Shown piece by piece: positions 10,321-21,727 of a DNA stretch of 64,000 nucleotides. How positions within the stretch are numbered: the stretch's first letter is position 1; each line of letters begins with the position of its first letter. The position numbers and the translations under genes were made by a program. Below the pieces are notes generated by a model. It had not been told where the DNA came from. It saw only the letters and a program-made list of their open reading frames with translations, and searched no databases. This DNA comes from Heliocidaris erythrogramma (taxonomy: Eukaryota > Echinodermata > Echinoidea > Camarodonta > Echinometridae). The stretch lies in assembly GCA_025617745.1 (NCBI GenBank), contig CM046870.1, forward strand, positions 5,767,618 to 5,831,617, written 5' to 3'.

Positions 10321-10490
10321 CTGGGCTGGCTGCAGATTTTGAACCTGTCACTGACTTTTACTGGATTATAGAGTCTAGAGCATCTATTTTATATTTATTC
10401 TACTATTCTTAATTTATGAAGAGCCTAATTTTTTTTATTTTTTTTATTTTTTTTTTTGGGGGGGGGGCTTGTAAATTGGCAGTAAAGAAA

Positions 10491-10984
10491 AGGGTCGCTA
10501 TTCATAATCAAAGAAGAAGGTCGATATTCATAATCGAAGAAGAGGGTCGCTATTGATAATAAAAAAAGAGGGTCGCTATTCCTAATCGAAGAATAGGGTC
10601 GCTATTCATAATCGAAGAAGAGGGCCGCAGTTCAGAATCGGAGAAAAGGGTTGCTATTCATAATCGAAGGAGAAGGTGGCAATTCATAATCGAAAAAGAG
10701 GGTCGCTATTCATACTCAAAGAAGTGTGTTGCTATTCATAATCGAAGAGAGTCGCTATTCATATCGGAGAAGAGGGTCGCTATTCATAATCGAAGAAGAG
10801 TGTCCCTATTCATAATCGAAGAAGAGGGTCGCTATTCATAATCGAAAAAGAGGGTCGCTATTCATAATCGAAGAAGAGGGCCGTTATTCATCATTATTTA
10901 TAATAGGAGAAAAGGTTAGCGTATGATAATAGGTGAAAAGAGGGTTGCTTTTCATAATTAAAGAAGAGGGTCGCTATTTAAATC
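10491..10984 (+). repeat. 26-bp minisatellite, about 19 units
   Basis: The unit is approximately GAAGAGGGTCGCTATTCATA plus ATCGAA, repeated with substitutions and small indels from 10491 to 10984. The 26-bp period is not a multiple of three and stops are frequent, so it is not coding. The array ends in a decayed copy before an ATGGATGG stretch. Confidence 0.9.
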
Positions 10985-11034
10985 AAATAACAAAGGGAAA
11001 TGGATGGAGGACAACCACACGGTAGTGTAGGCCT

Positions 11035-11420
11035 ATTTTCTTTGTTCTTCTCTTTCTGTTTTTCCATATATTGTTATTTTCCCCTTTCTTTATCTTCTCT
11101 AGCTGTCTTTCTCGTTTTTATTCTTTGTTTTACCCTTCCATCATTTTGTCTTTTTTCTCTCCTTATGTTTTCCTTTATATTTTCCTTCTCTCATCTCTTT
11201 CATCCTCTTTTGTTCTACTCTACCCCGTGTATCTCCTCTTTTGATATTTCCTTTATCTCTTATTCTTCGTTTCTTCCTTTTATCATCATCTCTATTCTGT
11301 CTTTCCTATTCCAGCATCTTCTTCTCTTTCCTTCTTTTATGTTTTCGGTGTTTTTCTCTCATATCTTCCTTTATCATTTTGTATGAGTTTGTTTTATATT
11401 TCTCTTTTCGTTTTCTCCAG
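11035..11420. repeat. Pyrimidine-rich (CT) tract
   Basis: About 385 bp of + strand sequence is dominated by T and C runs such as TTCTTCTCTTTCTG. The hydrophobic Phe/Leu/Ser-rich reading frame across it is a compositional artefact and not a membrane protein. Confidence 0.8.
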
Positions 11421-11512
11421 AAGGGCGCAGTTTTTGCGAATGAACCTGCCATAAATTGTGACGTCATTTAAACCTAACTGAGATCCTGGATGCGTGCATA
11501 GGCGCCGGAGGT

Positions 11513-11550
<38 letters not shown>
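11513..11550 (+). repeat. G38 homopolymer
   Basis: An uninterrupted run of 38 G is the longest of at least nineteen G or C tracts of 15 nt or more in the window. It could adopt stacked G-quadruplexes. Length is likely uncertain in any assembly. Confidence 0.9.
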
Positions 11551-11551
<1 letters not shown>

Positions 11552-11888
11552 GTGTCCGGACGCCCAACAAAACTGAAGCCTTCTCTTTTATCTTGTAATT
11601 CAATAAAACATATTCATTCAATATAACACTAATCAGCATCAATTTTGTTCTCCATAATATTGTCTAAAACACAAGTGCTAGAAAATCTCAGAAGTATTGC
11701 TTGTAAACTTATTTCAGTGGCTGTTTTAAATCGACTGTCCGCATACACAACCTGTCCGGACGCACAACATCTGGGTATACCCAAGAAGTACCCCCTTTTA
11801 CATGGGAAAGTGCCCCTCTTACTTTATTAGAAGTGCCCCTTTTGCAAAAGGAAATGTGCCACTTTTACTTTGACAAGACAGTGTCACT

Positions 11889-11941
11889 TTTAGTAGTAGA
11901 GGTAGTAGTAGTAGTAGTTGTAGTAGTATAGTAGTAGTAGT
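11889..11941 (+). repeat. TAG/GTA microsatellite
   Basis: AGTAGTAGAGG is followed by about fifteen imperfect TAG units to 11941. It is a simple repeat. Confidence 0.85.
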
Positions 11942-13398
11942 GCTTATTCATTTGACCAAACAAACGAATACATGATAGAGTAATAGATAAAAGATTCAAA
12001 ATATAGGATGGCAAGTGGGTCGCGGTTCTTAAAAAATGAAATTCTTCCCTGTTAAGCATAGGCATGTGAACCATTCCCAGAAATATAATAGATGGGGCCT
12101 ATATCGCACAATTATGTCAAAGAATATATATATGAAAACAAACACAAATCCAGAAATTTATGGTAAAGCATTAAATGTTGTCAAATGTCAACTTCGGATC
12201 TGTATAAATCAGCCTGTCGGAAGAAAAATGGTTAAAATCAAGAATTTATCTACTTGAGGGAGGCCTCGAGAGAAAAGAAAAGAAAAGAACAAGAAAGAAA
12301 AAAAGAAAACCTGATTCTAGTTCCAAAGGTTAAATCATATTTGTACATCATGAAGAACATTAATGCATGTTACATTAAAAACTCTTAGATGCACAATGAT
12401 TGCAAACACTGCAATGCAAGTATACATAATGATTTAAATTTAAATAGATTGAAAAATAATTGGGATATAGGCTACATTCATAGTGGAAGATGAGAAGCAT
12501 AAATATGGAGGTAGATAATATTACCAAGTTACGTTAATTGTAAATCACTGTACCACCATGCTGCAGATAGAAAAGTGGGTCAAAATAATTTATAAATAGG
12601 AATCGAAGCATAGTAAATGTTGTGGTGTATCAATTCTTGTTAACGGGTGAATACATGATTTGAATATGTTTGCAGAATAATAAATTATGGCATTATGACG
12701 ATTCAAGTGCTTTTAAACATAGGAGTATAATTAAGTTATCTGTACATAATTATCTACATTTAGGGTGATATTTAGTAAGAAAAGGAAGAAAAGGAAGAAA
12801 AGGTCAAAATGGACTTAGAGACCATCTCTGAACTGAACAATAAAATGGATAAATCATATATCAAACTGAAGCTGATGGACCACAGAATACAGTAATTGCT
12901 ACTATTTGCTCACAAAGTGTCAGGCAGAGGAGAACAAATTGTGTGAAAGCTTGAATTCAAGAGCATCAATACCCGGAAATAATCTCGCGAAAAAACAGAA
13001 GACGACTTGATGACGTCATTATGTAGAGGCTATAGCCGGGCCAGCGGCTGCTTCTTCACGTGCTGTCAGATGATATCAACTGAGAAAGTAAAGAACATAA
13101 ATGAACAAGAGAAGAAGGGGGCATCAATCTAACTGGATACATTCAATATTAATTAACATCTGTTGTATTATCCTTCATACCCCTCTCTCTCTTTTGATAT
13201 TCGATTGGGGGATGTGCCCCCCCCCCCCACCCCAGTCGCCTATGAAGCTACGCCCCTGATTCTGTGTTACTTATCTGGGTCGGATTAATGTGTCCTACTT
13301 ATTATGGCCCTGCATTCACCCCTATTGAAATGCAGTATAAATTTGACTAGGTGAAAATATTCTTATATGGCTTCTAAGTCTGTTTATCATAAAGCAAA
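11942..13398. other. Non-coding, mostly AT-rich; nothing recognised
   Basis: A purine-rich AAAGAAAAG run lies at 12270-12312 and a GAAGAAAAG trimer near 12778-12802. A C9 tract lies near 13209. No exon with supported splice sites or recognisable protein was found. Confidence 0.4.
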
Positions 13399-13677
13399 GG
13401 GGGGGGGGGGGGGGGGGGAGGGCAATTCATATGTAATGATGTATTTCTTTTCCAATATCTATATTGTTTCATGACAATTCACGTCAGGCTTACTCCTCGT
13501 TTGTTTCGTTCCCTGCATTGTTATTTTTAGAAATTTGGTTCGGCTTTAAAGTCGGCCAAGTCTACTTCATTATTTATCATTCGTGTGTGAACCTACATAT
13601 TCCGCATCCAAAAGTAAAAACACAAATTTCTCCTAGAATTAGTGTCACTTTTATTTTATTGCACTATAGGCCTTATA

Positions 13678-14534
13678 ATAATAATAATAATAATAATAAA
13701 TGTAACTTATAGAGCGCCAAATCTATCTTAAAAATAAGTTCCTCAAGGTGCTGAAAACAAACCAAATTCATTATTAATTACCATTATATTGAACAAGTAA
13801 ATAGGCTAACGTTTCAACTGTGTTTTGAAAAGATCTACATTCTGAATAGATCGTAACTCAATAGGTAATAGATTCCATAGCAATGGCCCAGCGTGAGCAA
13901 AGGCCCTATACCCCCATGATTTCGTACATTGTGAGACTTTTAAAAGCCCCATAATTGAAGAACGTAACGACCTTGAAGGAATGTAACTGGTTAATAATGC
14001 CTGATTATAAAGAGGAGCAGATGAATTCACAACATGAAATACAGAAAGTAACAACTTAAAAACAATACGTGTTTTCAAGTGGTAACCAATGGAGAGATCT
14101 CAGTGTGGGAGTTTTATGATCATATTTTCGTCTGAGTGTCACGATGCGTGCAGCAGAATTTTGTAATGTTTGCAATTTCTTATGAGGCAAATTATAAAGC
14201 ACAGCATTTCCAAAATCAAACCGTGAAGAAATAAGTACATGAACGATTTTTACGGCAGCAGAGCGAGTTAAATATTTCCTTATGAATCCGAGATTTCGTA
14301 ATTGATATCGTACTGATTTGCATACATTAGAAACATGGGCGGACATTGTCATACCAGAGTCAAGAGTGATACCCAGGTAGCGGAAAGAATCTGATGGGTG
14401 GATGACTGCATCACCGATCGTCAGAGAATCAACATTGATCTTAGATAATTGTGCTCGTGATCCGAACAACATCAACTCCGACTTATTCTGATTCAGTTTC
14501 AGTGAATGCGCAGTCATCTACGCACTGACTTCAT
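13678..14534 (-). pseudogene. 5'-truncated CR1/L2-type LINE: RT thumb, C-terminus and ATT-repeat tail
   Basis: On the minus strand the element enters at about 14534, next to a poly-C tract, inside the palm/thumb region: HSLKLNQNKSELMLFGSRAQ, then FRYLGITLDSGMTMSAHVS. The C-terminal arm reads RFDFGNAVLYNLP, ARIVTLRRKYDHKTPTLRSL and HWLPLENT, where one frameshift occurs near 14060-14078. It continues as KTRIVFKLL, PSRSLRSS and WNLLPIELRS to a stop at 13806. The 3' UTR ends with the block TTGGCGCTCTATAAGTTACA and ATT repeats (13678-13700). A closely similar end occurs at about 47985-48021 (plus) and 40597-40630 (minus), suggesting a shared 3' tail. The copy is 5'-truncated and lacks the RT catalytic box. 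Confidence 0.85.
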
Positions 14535-14965
14535 CCCCCCCCCCCCCCCCCATACCCATCGCCACCACCACCACCTGAACCTCCAACAAAAAAAGAGTAA
14601 ATGTTTGGTTCACGGGGCGCGGAAGTGGGGCCCGGGGGCTGCAGCCACTCACAATTTCGCCGAACAACCCCCCTCCCCCCACCCATAGTAACCACAAAAA
14701 AAATGTATATAATTGTTAGTTGCTCATTTCATAGGCTTGCAAAACCATGAATTTACAATTAGAAAGAAAGGAGAAAATTGGAGGGTAGTCGGTTGTGACT
14801 GAGATTTTATTGCAGGTCTGCTGGTATTGAAGTTAGTATACTTTATAGATAGAATGTGAAGAAATAAGACCAATTAGAAGGAGAGGGTGCGTGAGGGGTC
14901 CTATCTATCATTTCACAGCCTTCCACTTCGCCATTTATTTCACCCCCCCCCCCCCCCCCCCCCCC
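14535..14965. repeat. Two poly-C tracts with unrecognised sequence between
   Basis: C17 lies at 14535-14551 and C23 at 14943-14965. The sequence between includes CACCACCACC and AAAAAAAT runs and no supported gene. Confidence 0.75.
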
Positions 14966-15095
14966 TGCAGTGGCTGCACCAAATCGTGGAGAGAATATTT
15001 TTTTTATAGGTTTCGGAAAATGTGCATATAATGTAACAGAGGTCAGATTTAATGCCGGAAAGACCACCATCGGTTATGTGTCATGGACAATCAGT

Positions 15096-16130
15096 GGCGT
15101 AGCCAGAATTTTTCAAGGGTGGGGGCAGACGTGCAGGATCCAACCGTGTAGCCTTTTTAAGGCGGAAAGTTATTTCGACGTTCGGACTGCTTTTCAGTTT
15201 ATTTGGTCGTAATACTGCACTGTATGTAACAGGGGTGGGTGCAGGGATGGGGATTTTCCCCAGTATGTAACAGGTGTTGGTGGGGTGGGGATTTTCCCCC
15301 TTCCCGCGCGAAGCGCGAAAGCTCTCACGTTTTAGCAAATTTGAGAGAAAAATAACGGCTCGTCCACAATTGTGTGGACTCAACATTTCACTGTACGTAA
15401 CAGCTAGGTAGCAGGGAGGGGGAGTTTCCCCCTTCCCGCGCAAAGCGTGAACGCTCTGACGTTTCATCACTTTTTTTTAGGCGGAATGTTAATTCGACGC
15501 CCTCGCTGCTTTTTAGTTATTTTGGACGCAATACTGCACTGTATGTGACAGGGGTTGGTGGGGTGGGGGGAGTTTCCCCCTCCCTGTGCGAAGCGCGAAA
15601 GCTCTGACGTTTTAGCAAATTTGAGAGAAGGATAATGGGTCGTAGCAAACAATTTTTGTAGGTGTAAAATTATAGTTCGACGCCCGGACTGCTTTTCAAT
15701 TACTTGGACGAAACATTTCATTGTATGTAACAGGGTTGAGTACGTGCAGGAAGAGGAAAGTTATTTCCCCCTTACCGCGTGAAGCTCGAAAACTTTGACG
15801 TTTTAGCAAATTTTGAGAGAAAAAAAAAACCCCGGCTTGTAGCGCCTTTTTAGGCCCTTTTCTCTCACCACCCCGCTTTTTCGCTCTCCCTTTGTTATTC
15901 TTCATTTTTGTGGATGAATAGGGGGCGCATGGCCCCCTGTGCCCCTTGTCTACACCAGTGGCTCTGACGTTTTATAGCAAATTTGAGAGAAAGATAACGA
16001 CTCGTAGCATCTGTTTTTAGGCGGAAAGTTAGTTCGACGCCCGGAGTGCTTTTCAGTTATTTGGACGCAGTACTGCGCTGTATATAACAAAGGTAGGTGT
16101 GGGGGGGGGGGGGGGGGGGGGGGATTTCCC
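15096..16130 (+). repeat. Degenerate tandem array with 150-180-bp units, starting CAGTGGCGTAGCCAGAAT
   Basis: The blocks GCACTGTATGTAACAGG (about 15217, 15536, 15716 and 16076), CCCGCGCGAAGCGCGAAAGC and GACGTTTTAGCAAATTTGAG recur in order, with the spacing of related blocks mostly 150-180 bp. The first unit opens with CAGTGGCGTAGCCAGAAT. The same blocks form a second array at 48760-49390. Each unit has a small GCGCGAAGCGCG hairpin. G23 lies at 16101-16123. The array is not coding despite long frames on the minus strand. Confidence 0.8.
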
Positions 16131-16439
16131 ACACGACCATATGAAGAAAAAAAAAACCCAGCTATGATTATTCCGAATATGCAACACCAAATATCACTTT
16201 TGTAATTCTTCAACATAGCACATGAACAATTTAACAACTTTTACAAAATCCAAATCAAGAATAAATGATTTCAAAAGTTAAAAATATAAACTTCCTTTTC
16301 ATCTTTGTAATTATTTTGATGACTACAATGATGAATTTCAAATCATTCTATCACGACATTCTCATCATCAAAGACGACTTCACCCTCTCTCCAGCATAAC
16401 TTTTTAGCGAATGTCGGGTGCGTGTTGTTCAGTGGTTTT

Positions 16440-16520
16440 TTGCCGTTTGTCGTGTAGCATGTCGTGTTGTCGTGTCGTGTGTCGTGTGTCGTGTGTCGTG
16501 TTCGGTGTGAATCCGCCTTA
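16440..16520 (+). repeat. GTCGTGT tandem repeat with transposon-like terminus
   Basis: GTCGTGT-type units run from about 16450 to 16503 and end in CGTGTTCGGTGTGAATC. The latter is the reverse complement of the motif at 7327-7345 with small changes, so both may be ends of one transposon family. Confidence 0.55.
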
Positions 16521-17011
16521 ATTGGGCTCTGTTTGCTTTTATTTTTGTCCCTTTGTGAAGGGTTGTGTACAATGAATACTACGCTACTACCAATTTCATG
16601 ATATTTGACGAAAAACTAGCTGTACATTTCGTTGATATTACGATCTCAATCCGGGTATGCATCACCTGCCGTGATCTAGTCGAAATAAGGTATTTTTTAT
16701 GTCGTTATTTAGGATTCAGTTGTTAAAAAAAAGGACAGAAAATCAACCATTTCTTAATTTGGTGAAATTTATTTATTTGTCATCCAACATTTGACCGAAT
16801 GTATCGCATTACTAATGATAAATACATCGCCCGTCTTGTCGTATGGTCCAACGAATATACCTGGCCCACTACTTTCCCTTTTAAAATGCTGAAAATAAAC
16901 TCAAACAACTTAGATTCATCAAAAAGTAGTAGCTACTGTGAACATCATCGACCCAAGAAGACATAATCAAGTCAAATTATATGCAGTTAAAGCAAATTGG
17001 TTCATGCGCAG

Positions 17012-18029
17012 TTAACCGAAGGACCGCGAGACCGAAGGCCCACGATACCGAAGGCCCAGGAGGCCGAAATCCATACACGGCTCTGACCGATTTCAGTCTC
17101 AGAAAGGAGGTTTAAAAAACCATGTGTAAGGTTTAAACCTCCGTAAGCGTACTAAAATAAGCGTAAATAAGCGCACATTGCCCATGCGCGCGCTTAAAGT
17201 AAACACATAATTGGATCGGATTCCGTGCGCATGTACGTAAAAAAACCACAAAAAAACTGGGGGGGGGGGGGGGGGGGGGGGTAAACCACCCCATGGTTTA
17301 AACCTCCTCTGTGAATTCGGGCCTGAGTTTAAAACATGTAATTTTCAAAAGGGCTGATATTGACACGAGAGTTTTATAGAATATTTTTTCACCTGCATTC
17401 ACAAACCCTCATGTCCGCACTTGCTGGCTATTCTTAGGTCATCATTGCTTCCAACCTTCCTTCCAATCATGTAGCCCCCTCCCCCCTACCCAACCGGCCG
17501 TTATCGACTCAACCATTCTTTGCGTATAATAGAGATCAGCCGAACCAAAAATTCTTGAAAAAAAAAATGAAAGAATTCGTGTCAATATTACTGTCCATGA
17601 TCACAAACAACTAAAATGGGATACATTGCAAAAAGTTTTTTTTTAATCATAAGATTAATCGAAGAGCTCGTTGAATATTAGTTTGTGATAAAATCAAACG
17701 TCGTGATAATGGGAAACAAAGATGCAGAAAATGCAGATTTCTAGTTTTCTCTTTCAGCAAAATCGTGAATCGTGAATCCTAACCATATTTATGTATGTAC
17801 ACGCACACTCACACACACGCACCCCCACAAATAAACACAGAGCCCGCATAAATTAAATGGCTATAATTATATTTTGGAATACCTGATTACAACAGGGAAT
17901 AGGTCATGTTGGATGAGTCTTTCTTCCATCAATCTCGCAGAGAAAGGACACAAACCTGACGGCAAAAATAAACAAATCTTAGGGGGAAAATCGACCTCGA
18001 AGGCCTTCGGTCTCGTGGTCTTTCGGTCA
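17012..18029. mobile_element. About 1-kb element bounded by inverted CCGAAGGCC repeats
   Basis: The left end has a 16-bp tandem repeat, ACCGAAGGCCCACGAT-like, present about three times at 17014-17062. The right end, 17995-18029, reads CTCGAAGGCCTTCGGTCTCG and TGGTCTTTCGGTCAA, the reverse complement of the left end with few changes. The interior carries no recognisable protein. A smaller inverted repeat lies inside it at 17101-17312. Confidence 0.6.
17101..17312. repeat. Small inverted repeat around a G23 tract
   Basis: AGGAGGTTTAAAAAACCATG near 17105 pairs with CCATGGTTTAAACCTCCT near 17291. Between them lie a GGTTTAAACC palindrome (17140) and G23 (17259-17281). It is a hairpin-forming, MITE-like fragment. 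Confidence 0.5.
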
Positions 18030-18304
18030 AGTGGTCAGACCCCAGCAATTTAAAGGTGCATAAGGCGAAAATCATCAAAACAGTGGTCAGTAGTTAAAGT
18101 TTCTTATTTTGTACTGTAGCATAGTCATATAAGCAGGCACGGTTGAATGACCTGCCCCGTGGGGACTCATTAGCAATGGCGACGTCAAAAGACGGCCAAA
18201 TAATAAATTGGTCGGCGGATCGGTCTATTAGGGCCGTACGTATACTTCCGACGGCTCCCATCACATCAATCTCAGAGTTTCTTTAAAATCGTGCTCACAT
18301 CCGC

Positions 18305-18607
18305 ACGTTCCATACGTGCATGTTTATGTCGTGCAGATTCATGTCCCGGGGTTGGCATATAAATAATTTTTCTAACCTCTTACCTGTGTGTTATTCCATG
18401 GCGAATAACATTGCTACTGAAGTCAAAGAAATATGACAAAAAGTTTTTTTAAGGTTAACGTTCCATACGTGCATGTTTATGTCGTGCAGATTCATGTCCC
18501 GGGGTTGGCATATAAATAATTTTTCTAACCTCTTACCTGTGTGTTATTCCATGGCGAATAACATTGCTACTGAAGTCAAAGAAATATGACAAAAAGTTTT
18601 TTTAAGG
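18305..18607. repeat. Identical tandem duplication, 150 bp, period 153
   Basis: Positions 18305-18454 and 18458-18607 appear identical by eye, from ACGTTCCATACGTGCATGTT to AAAAAGTTTTTTTAAGG. Identity implies a recent duplication. It lies just upstream of the HNMT-like exon, in its presumed last intron. Confidence 0.9.
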
Positions 18608-18734
18608 CCTACTAAAACTGTAAATGCCCTTCATTTTATCATGATTAAGTCCAGGACAAGAAAGACACCAAAAATAACACCCATTATTTATTTCTAATGC
18701 ATATTATTTTTTCGCTTTTACTTTCCATGTGTAG

Positions 18735-19087
18735 AAAACAACCTAATACAACGAACGCAAAGGCAGAATCCATGGCTGCCAGCATGTGATCACTATCCCC
18801 CCAAACCAAGGTCCCAGCAAGTCCTTGAGCTGGCTCAAAGAGAAGGATATACCGTCACCGCATTGGATCTCGATGTAAAGTGGGACCTCACCGATCTGTT
18901 TGATGAACACTCGGAGCTAGGGGACAGACTGGTTGATTTCCTGACGATGACGGCGTATTTTCGTAAAACAGCTCCAGCTGAGAAACTGGACGAATTGATG
19001 TCGTTTTGGCGGTCTTTTTGCTCTGAGGATGAAGATGGACGCATGAGTACATTGGCAAGAGAGAAGATAATTGTCGTCTCAAAATAA
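18735..19087 (+). CDS. Terminal exon of a histamine N-methyltransferase-like protein
   Basis: A pyrimidine-rich tract and AG at 18733-18734 precede an open frame whose first two bases complete a split codon. It reads RQNPWLPACDHYPPKP, then SQQVLELAQREGYTVTALDL, LTDLFDEHSELGDRLVDFLT and TAYFRKTAPAEKLDELMSFW, ending REKIIVVSK before TAA at 19085. Spacing and residues GD-L--DFLT-T--F--TAP---L-EL match the C-terminal end of histamine N-methyltransferase, an AdoMet-dependent enzyme. The AdoMet-binding N-terminal exons were not found upstream, so it is either the end of a gene with distant exons or an orphan exon. AATAAA overlaps the stop at 19083-19088, but no cleavage site can be assigned. The family call rests on recalled motif similarity, not a search. 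Confidence 0.65.
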
Positions 19088-19189
19088 ATCGCGAGACATT
19101 ATTACTCTAGGCTATGGTCTTACTCAAAATTGCCAGAATCGGATGTAAAGCCTTGAAATATTAACTTGACCGGTACAGATCAGACCCAA

Positions 19190-19900
19190 AGGAGTTACTA
19201 CGAGGGGAGGGCAGAGGGGGGCCCGTGCCCCGGGCGGCACTTGAAGGGGGCGCAAAAAACGCAAAAGAGAGAAAGAGAAAGGGGAAAAGGGAAGAAAAAT
19301 GTGGTTTTGTCGTTAAAATGCACCCCAATTCAAGATAAAGTGCATAGGAAATAGTGTTTAAAATGATTTTAAACGACAAAAGCTTCTAAAGCTCTGTCGC
19401 TTTGCTCCCTCGCTTATTTATGTTTCTTCAAGTTCTCGTAATTATGCCCCAGTATAAGATATAGGATATAAGATATATTACTTTAAGTAGGGTTTTAAAG
19501 GGTTCAGAATTCGCACTCGTTGCTTTGCTCCATAGCGTATAATTTTCATAAGAATCATGTAAACTTTTGTGCCCCCAATAACAAATTGCAAATTCAAAGG
19601 CTCAACAGTTTACTGTTAAGAAAAATCTCAACTTTCGACTCCCTTTCTAATTACATCGAATGTTTCATTTCGTTGATTTTGCGCCCCAAGGAAGAAAGGA
19701 ATACAACAGGGTTTTCAATGTTCGAAGTGAAAAGGCTAGGTTAATGTTCTCTTTTGCGAGTTGTTTCTCCAAAGGGTAAATGAAACAGATAGTGCATATA
19801 AGTTTTGAGCGTTGAAATTGCACCAAATAAAAATGACCGCTCAGCTGCTTTGCTCCCTCTCTTGGAGTCATTCATAAAACTTTGGCTGCTATATATCTGT
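19190..19900. repeat. Dispersed repeat: purine-rich block plus TCGCTTTGCTCCCT blocks
   Basis: GGGCGGCACTTGAAGGGGGC with AAAAAACGCAAAAGAGAGAA lies at 19230-19275. Related purine-rich blocks occur near 34050-34105, 37765-37815 and 46075-46105. It is followed by repeated CGCTTTGCTCCCT-type blocks (19393, 19519 and 19847) that recur near 35129 and 35259, and in the opposite orientation near 31033 and 31175. It is an old interspersed element of unknown class, with no gene. Confidence 0.5.
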
Positions 19901-20323
19901 GCATAGCATTAAAATCATTTCCACGTAATTTCTTAATTAAACACGAGAATTAATCTCAATTTAATTTCTAAGCTGAAATTTGTGCAGGAGGGAGGAGGTG
20001 GGGGCGCAATTTTATTGTTTGCCCCAGGCGACATATTCACTAGATACGCCACTGATCAGACCATCCCCCTCCCGCTCTTCAACACATTCCTACCGATTCA
20101 AGCTCTTCGCCATGATATTTTTAATAGAAAATGGTTGTCATAGTTGCATTAAAAATGTTTACTTAAAGGGCAACCTTTGTTAGTAATACATGTAGTTTGA
20201 TTTGTGTGAAAGGAGACAGATGAAAGATATTGATTGTAATTTCCTGTCATACCATGCGTATGAAATGAATAGAGTAATGACACGAAAAAACACTGCAGGC
20301 TGGTTAAAGAATGTACATACGTT

Positions 20324-20458
20324 AAGTGCTGACCAATAGCAGAGTCGCTGTGACTGCGGCATTGAACATTAGCGACGCTAGCAGCGGTTTTGCAGTTACG
20401 CTTCGGCTGTGCTCGGCTACCACAGCTACCACAGCGACTCTGCTATTGGTCAGCACTT
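20324..20458. mobile_element. Foldback element with 29-bp perfect arms
   Basis: Arms at 20324-20352 (AAGTGCTGACCAATAGCAGA onward) and 20430-20458 are perfect inverted repeats around a 77-nt centre. No target-site duplication is obvious. It is non-coding. Confidence 0.8.
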
Positions 20459-20647
20459 GCTAAATAGTCCGGCTTGTTCCAAGGCGTATAACCCGGCTGC
20501 GCGTTTACGTTTTACAACCAAGCCTAGGCAGATTTCGCATTTTTCATACTAATACGGTTTATTCCGTCAAGACTAATCTGCATGAATATTCATGAAAACG
20601 AATTATAGCAATATTAATAAAACGAGCAAGGGCATCGAGCAGCTGTT

Positions 20648-20722
20648 GTGTGTGGCGCAATCGGATAATCCAGTCCTCTCTTGGTGAAAGAAGTAGAACC
20701 ACGAGTTCGAACCTCGGCAGAA
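20648..20722 (+). repeat. tRNA-like promoter sequence (SINE head or tRNA pseudogene)
   Basis: TGGCGCAATCGGATAAT fits a Pol III A box and GAGTTCGAACCTC a B box, at normal tRNA spacing. The T arm pairs at four of five positions, but the acceptor ends do not pair, so a functional tRNA is unlikely. Confidence 0.45.
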
Positions 20723-20773
20723 GTTTATATTACGAAATTTTCTTTTGCTTATTTAAAAATAAGGTGACTGAGT

Positions 20774-20834
20774 AAGAAAATACAAGTCCGATGCAAGAAA
20801 ATACAAGTCCGATGCAAGAAAATACAAGTCCGAT
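20774..20834 (+). repeat. 21-bp tandem repeat, three units
   Basis: Units starting AAGAAAATACAAGTCCGATG repeat at 20774, 20795 and 20816, almost without change. Confidence 0.9.
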
Positions 20835-21054
20835 ACTTGTAGTCTGTTTCAAAGTCTTCAAAAAGGGGTTTCTGCCTAGGCTTGGTTGCAAAAAAGAAAG
20901 ACGCAACCCGGCTCAGTTCACTATTGTTGCCCGAGCACGCAGCTTTCAACATCTTCGCTTCTTAGAAGCGTTGTTCATTCAGTCGAGAGATCCGCTATTG
21001 TGCCGACAAAAGGAGTTTGTACAAGCGCTTCGATTATTCTAGCGTGCCCGGATC

Positions 21055-21727
21055 TAGACCGAAATTTTCTGTCTCCAGTACGTTAGCCTCTTATTTGGGT
21101 AGGGTCGGCTACTACTTGGAGACAGAAGCCGTCATATCACTTTGCTGTGCAAAATTTGTCTATGCCTTTTATATGGCGTTGTGCCTGCTGGAACAGTAGG
21201 AAAAAATCATTTTTCCTCTGTATTTTTTTTTAAATAATCATAAGGCCTAGGCTCTAATTCATATACTTAATCTGTTCAACATACCAATTTTACCAAATGA
21301 TCCATTTAATGCTCCTTTTTCATGTAATTCAGGGTCCAAGGTCTTCTCCGTTCGAAAATCCTGCTGCCGTATTCAAACCGTTACCCGAGCTTCTAGTCTC
21401 GTACAAGGCAAAATGATTATGAAGGAAAAAATACGATAAATTCATTACGAACTTGTGCACATTGATTTCAAAACGGTTATTTCTTTAACACTAAACAAAC
21501 ATATTTAATGTTAAAGAAATAACCGTTTTGAAATCAATGTGCACGAGTTCGTAATGAATTTATCGTATTTTTTCCTTCATAATCATTTTGCCTTGTACGA
21601 GACTAGAACGGCAAACGCCATAGACAAATTTTGCACAGCAAAGTGATATGACGGCTTCTGTCTCCAAGTAGTAGCCGACCCTACCCAAATAAGAGGCTAA
21701 CGTACTGGAGACAGAAAATTTCGGTCT
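21055..21727. mobile_element. 673-bp long foldback element, TAGACCGAA family, exact 9-bp TSD
   Basis: GCCCGGATC flanks the element at 21046-21054 and 21728-21736. Termini read TAGACCGAAATTTTCTGTCT and reverse complement. Outer arms of about 120 bp (21055-21180 and 21612-21727) and inner arms of 98 bp (21393-21490 and 21509-21606) are near-perfect inverted repeats. The left side has about 200 bp extra between its outer and inner arm, so the fold has one large bulge. Related 65-72-bp copies lie at 5692 and 9722. No transposase is encoded; mobilisation in trans by a 9-bp-TSD transposase is inferred. Confidence 0.9.

Noticed and set aside
10081-10371. Proline/asparagine-rich and Val-rich ORFs on both strands
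   Set aside because: They arise from poly-C and CAA/AAAAC microsatellites.
11000-11471. Apparent multi-pass membrane protein
   Set aside because: The Phe/Leu/Ser-rich frame comes from a CT-rich simple tract; no splice or family support.
15081-16237. Minus-strand ORFs of 69-129 codons
   Set aside because: They are repeated translations of the 150-180-bp array and show no family; same for 48756-49404.
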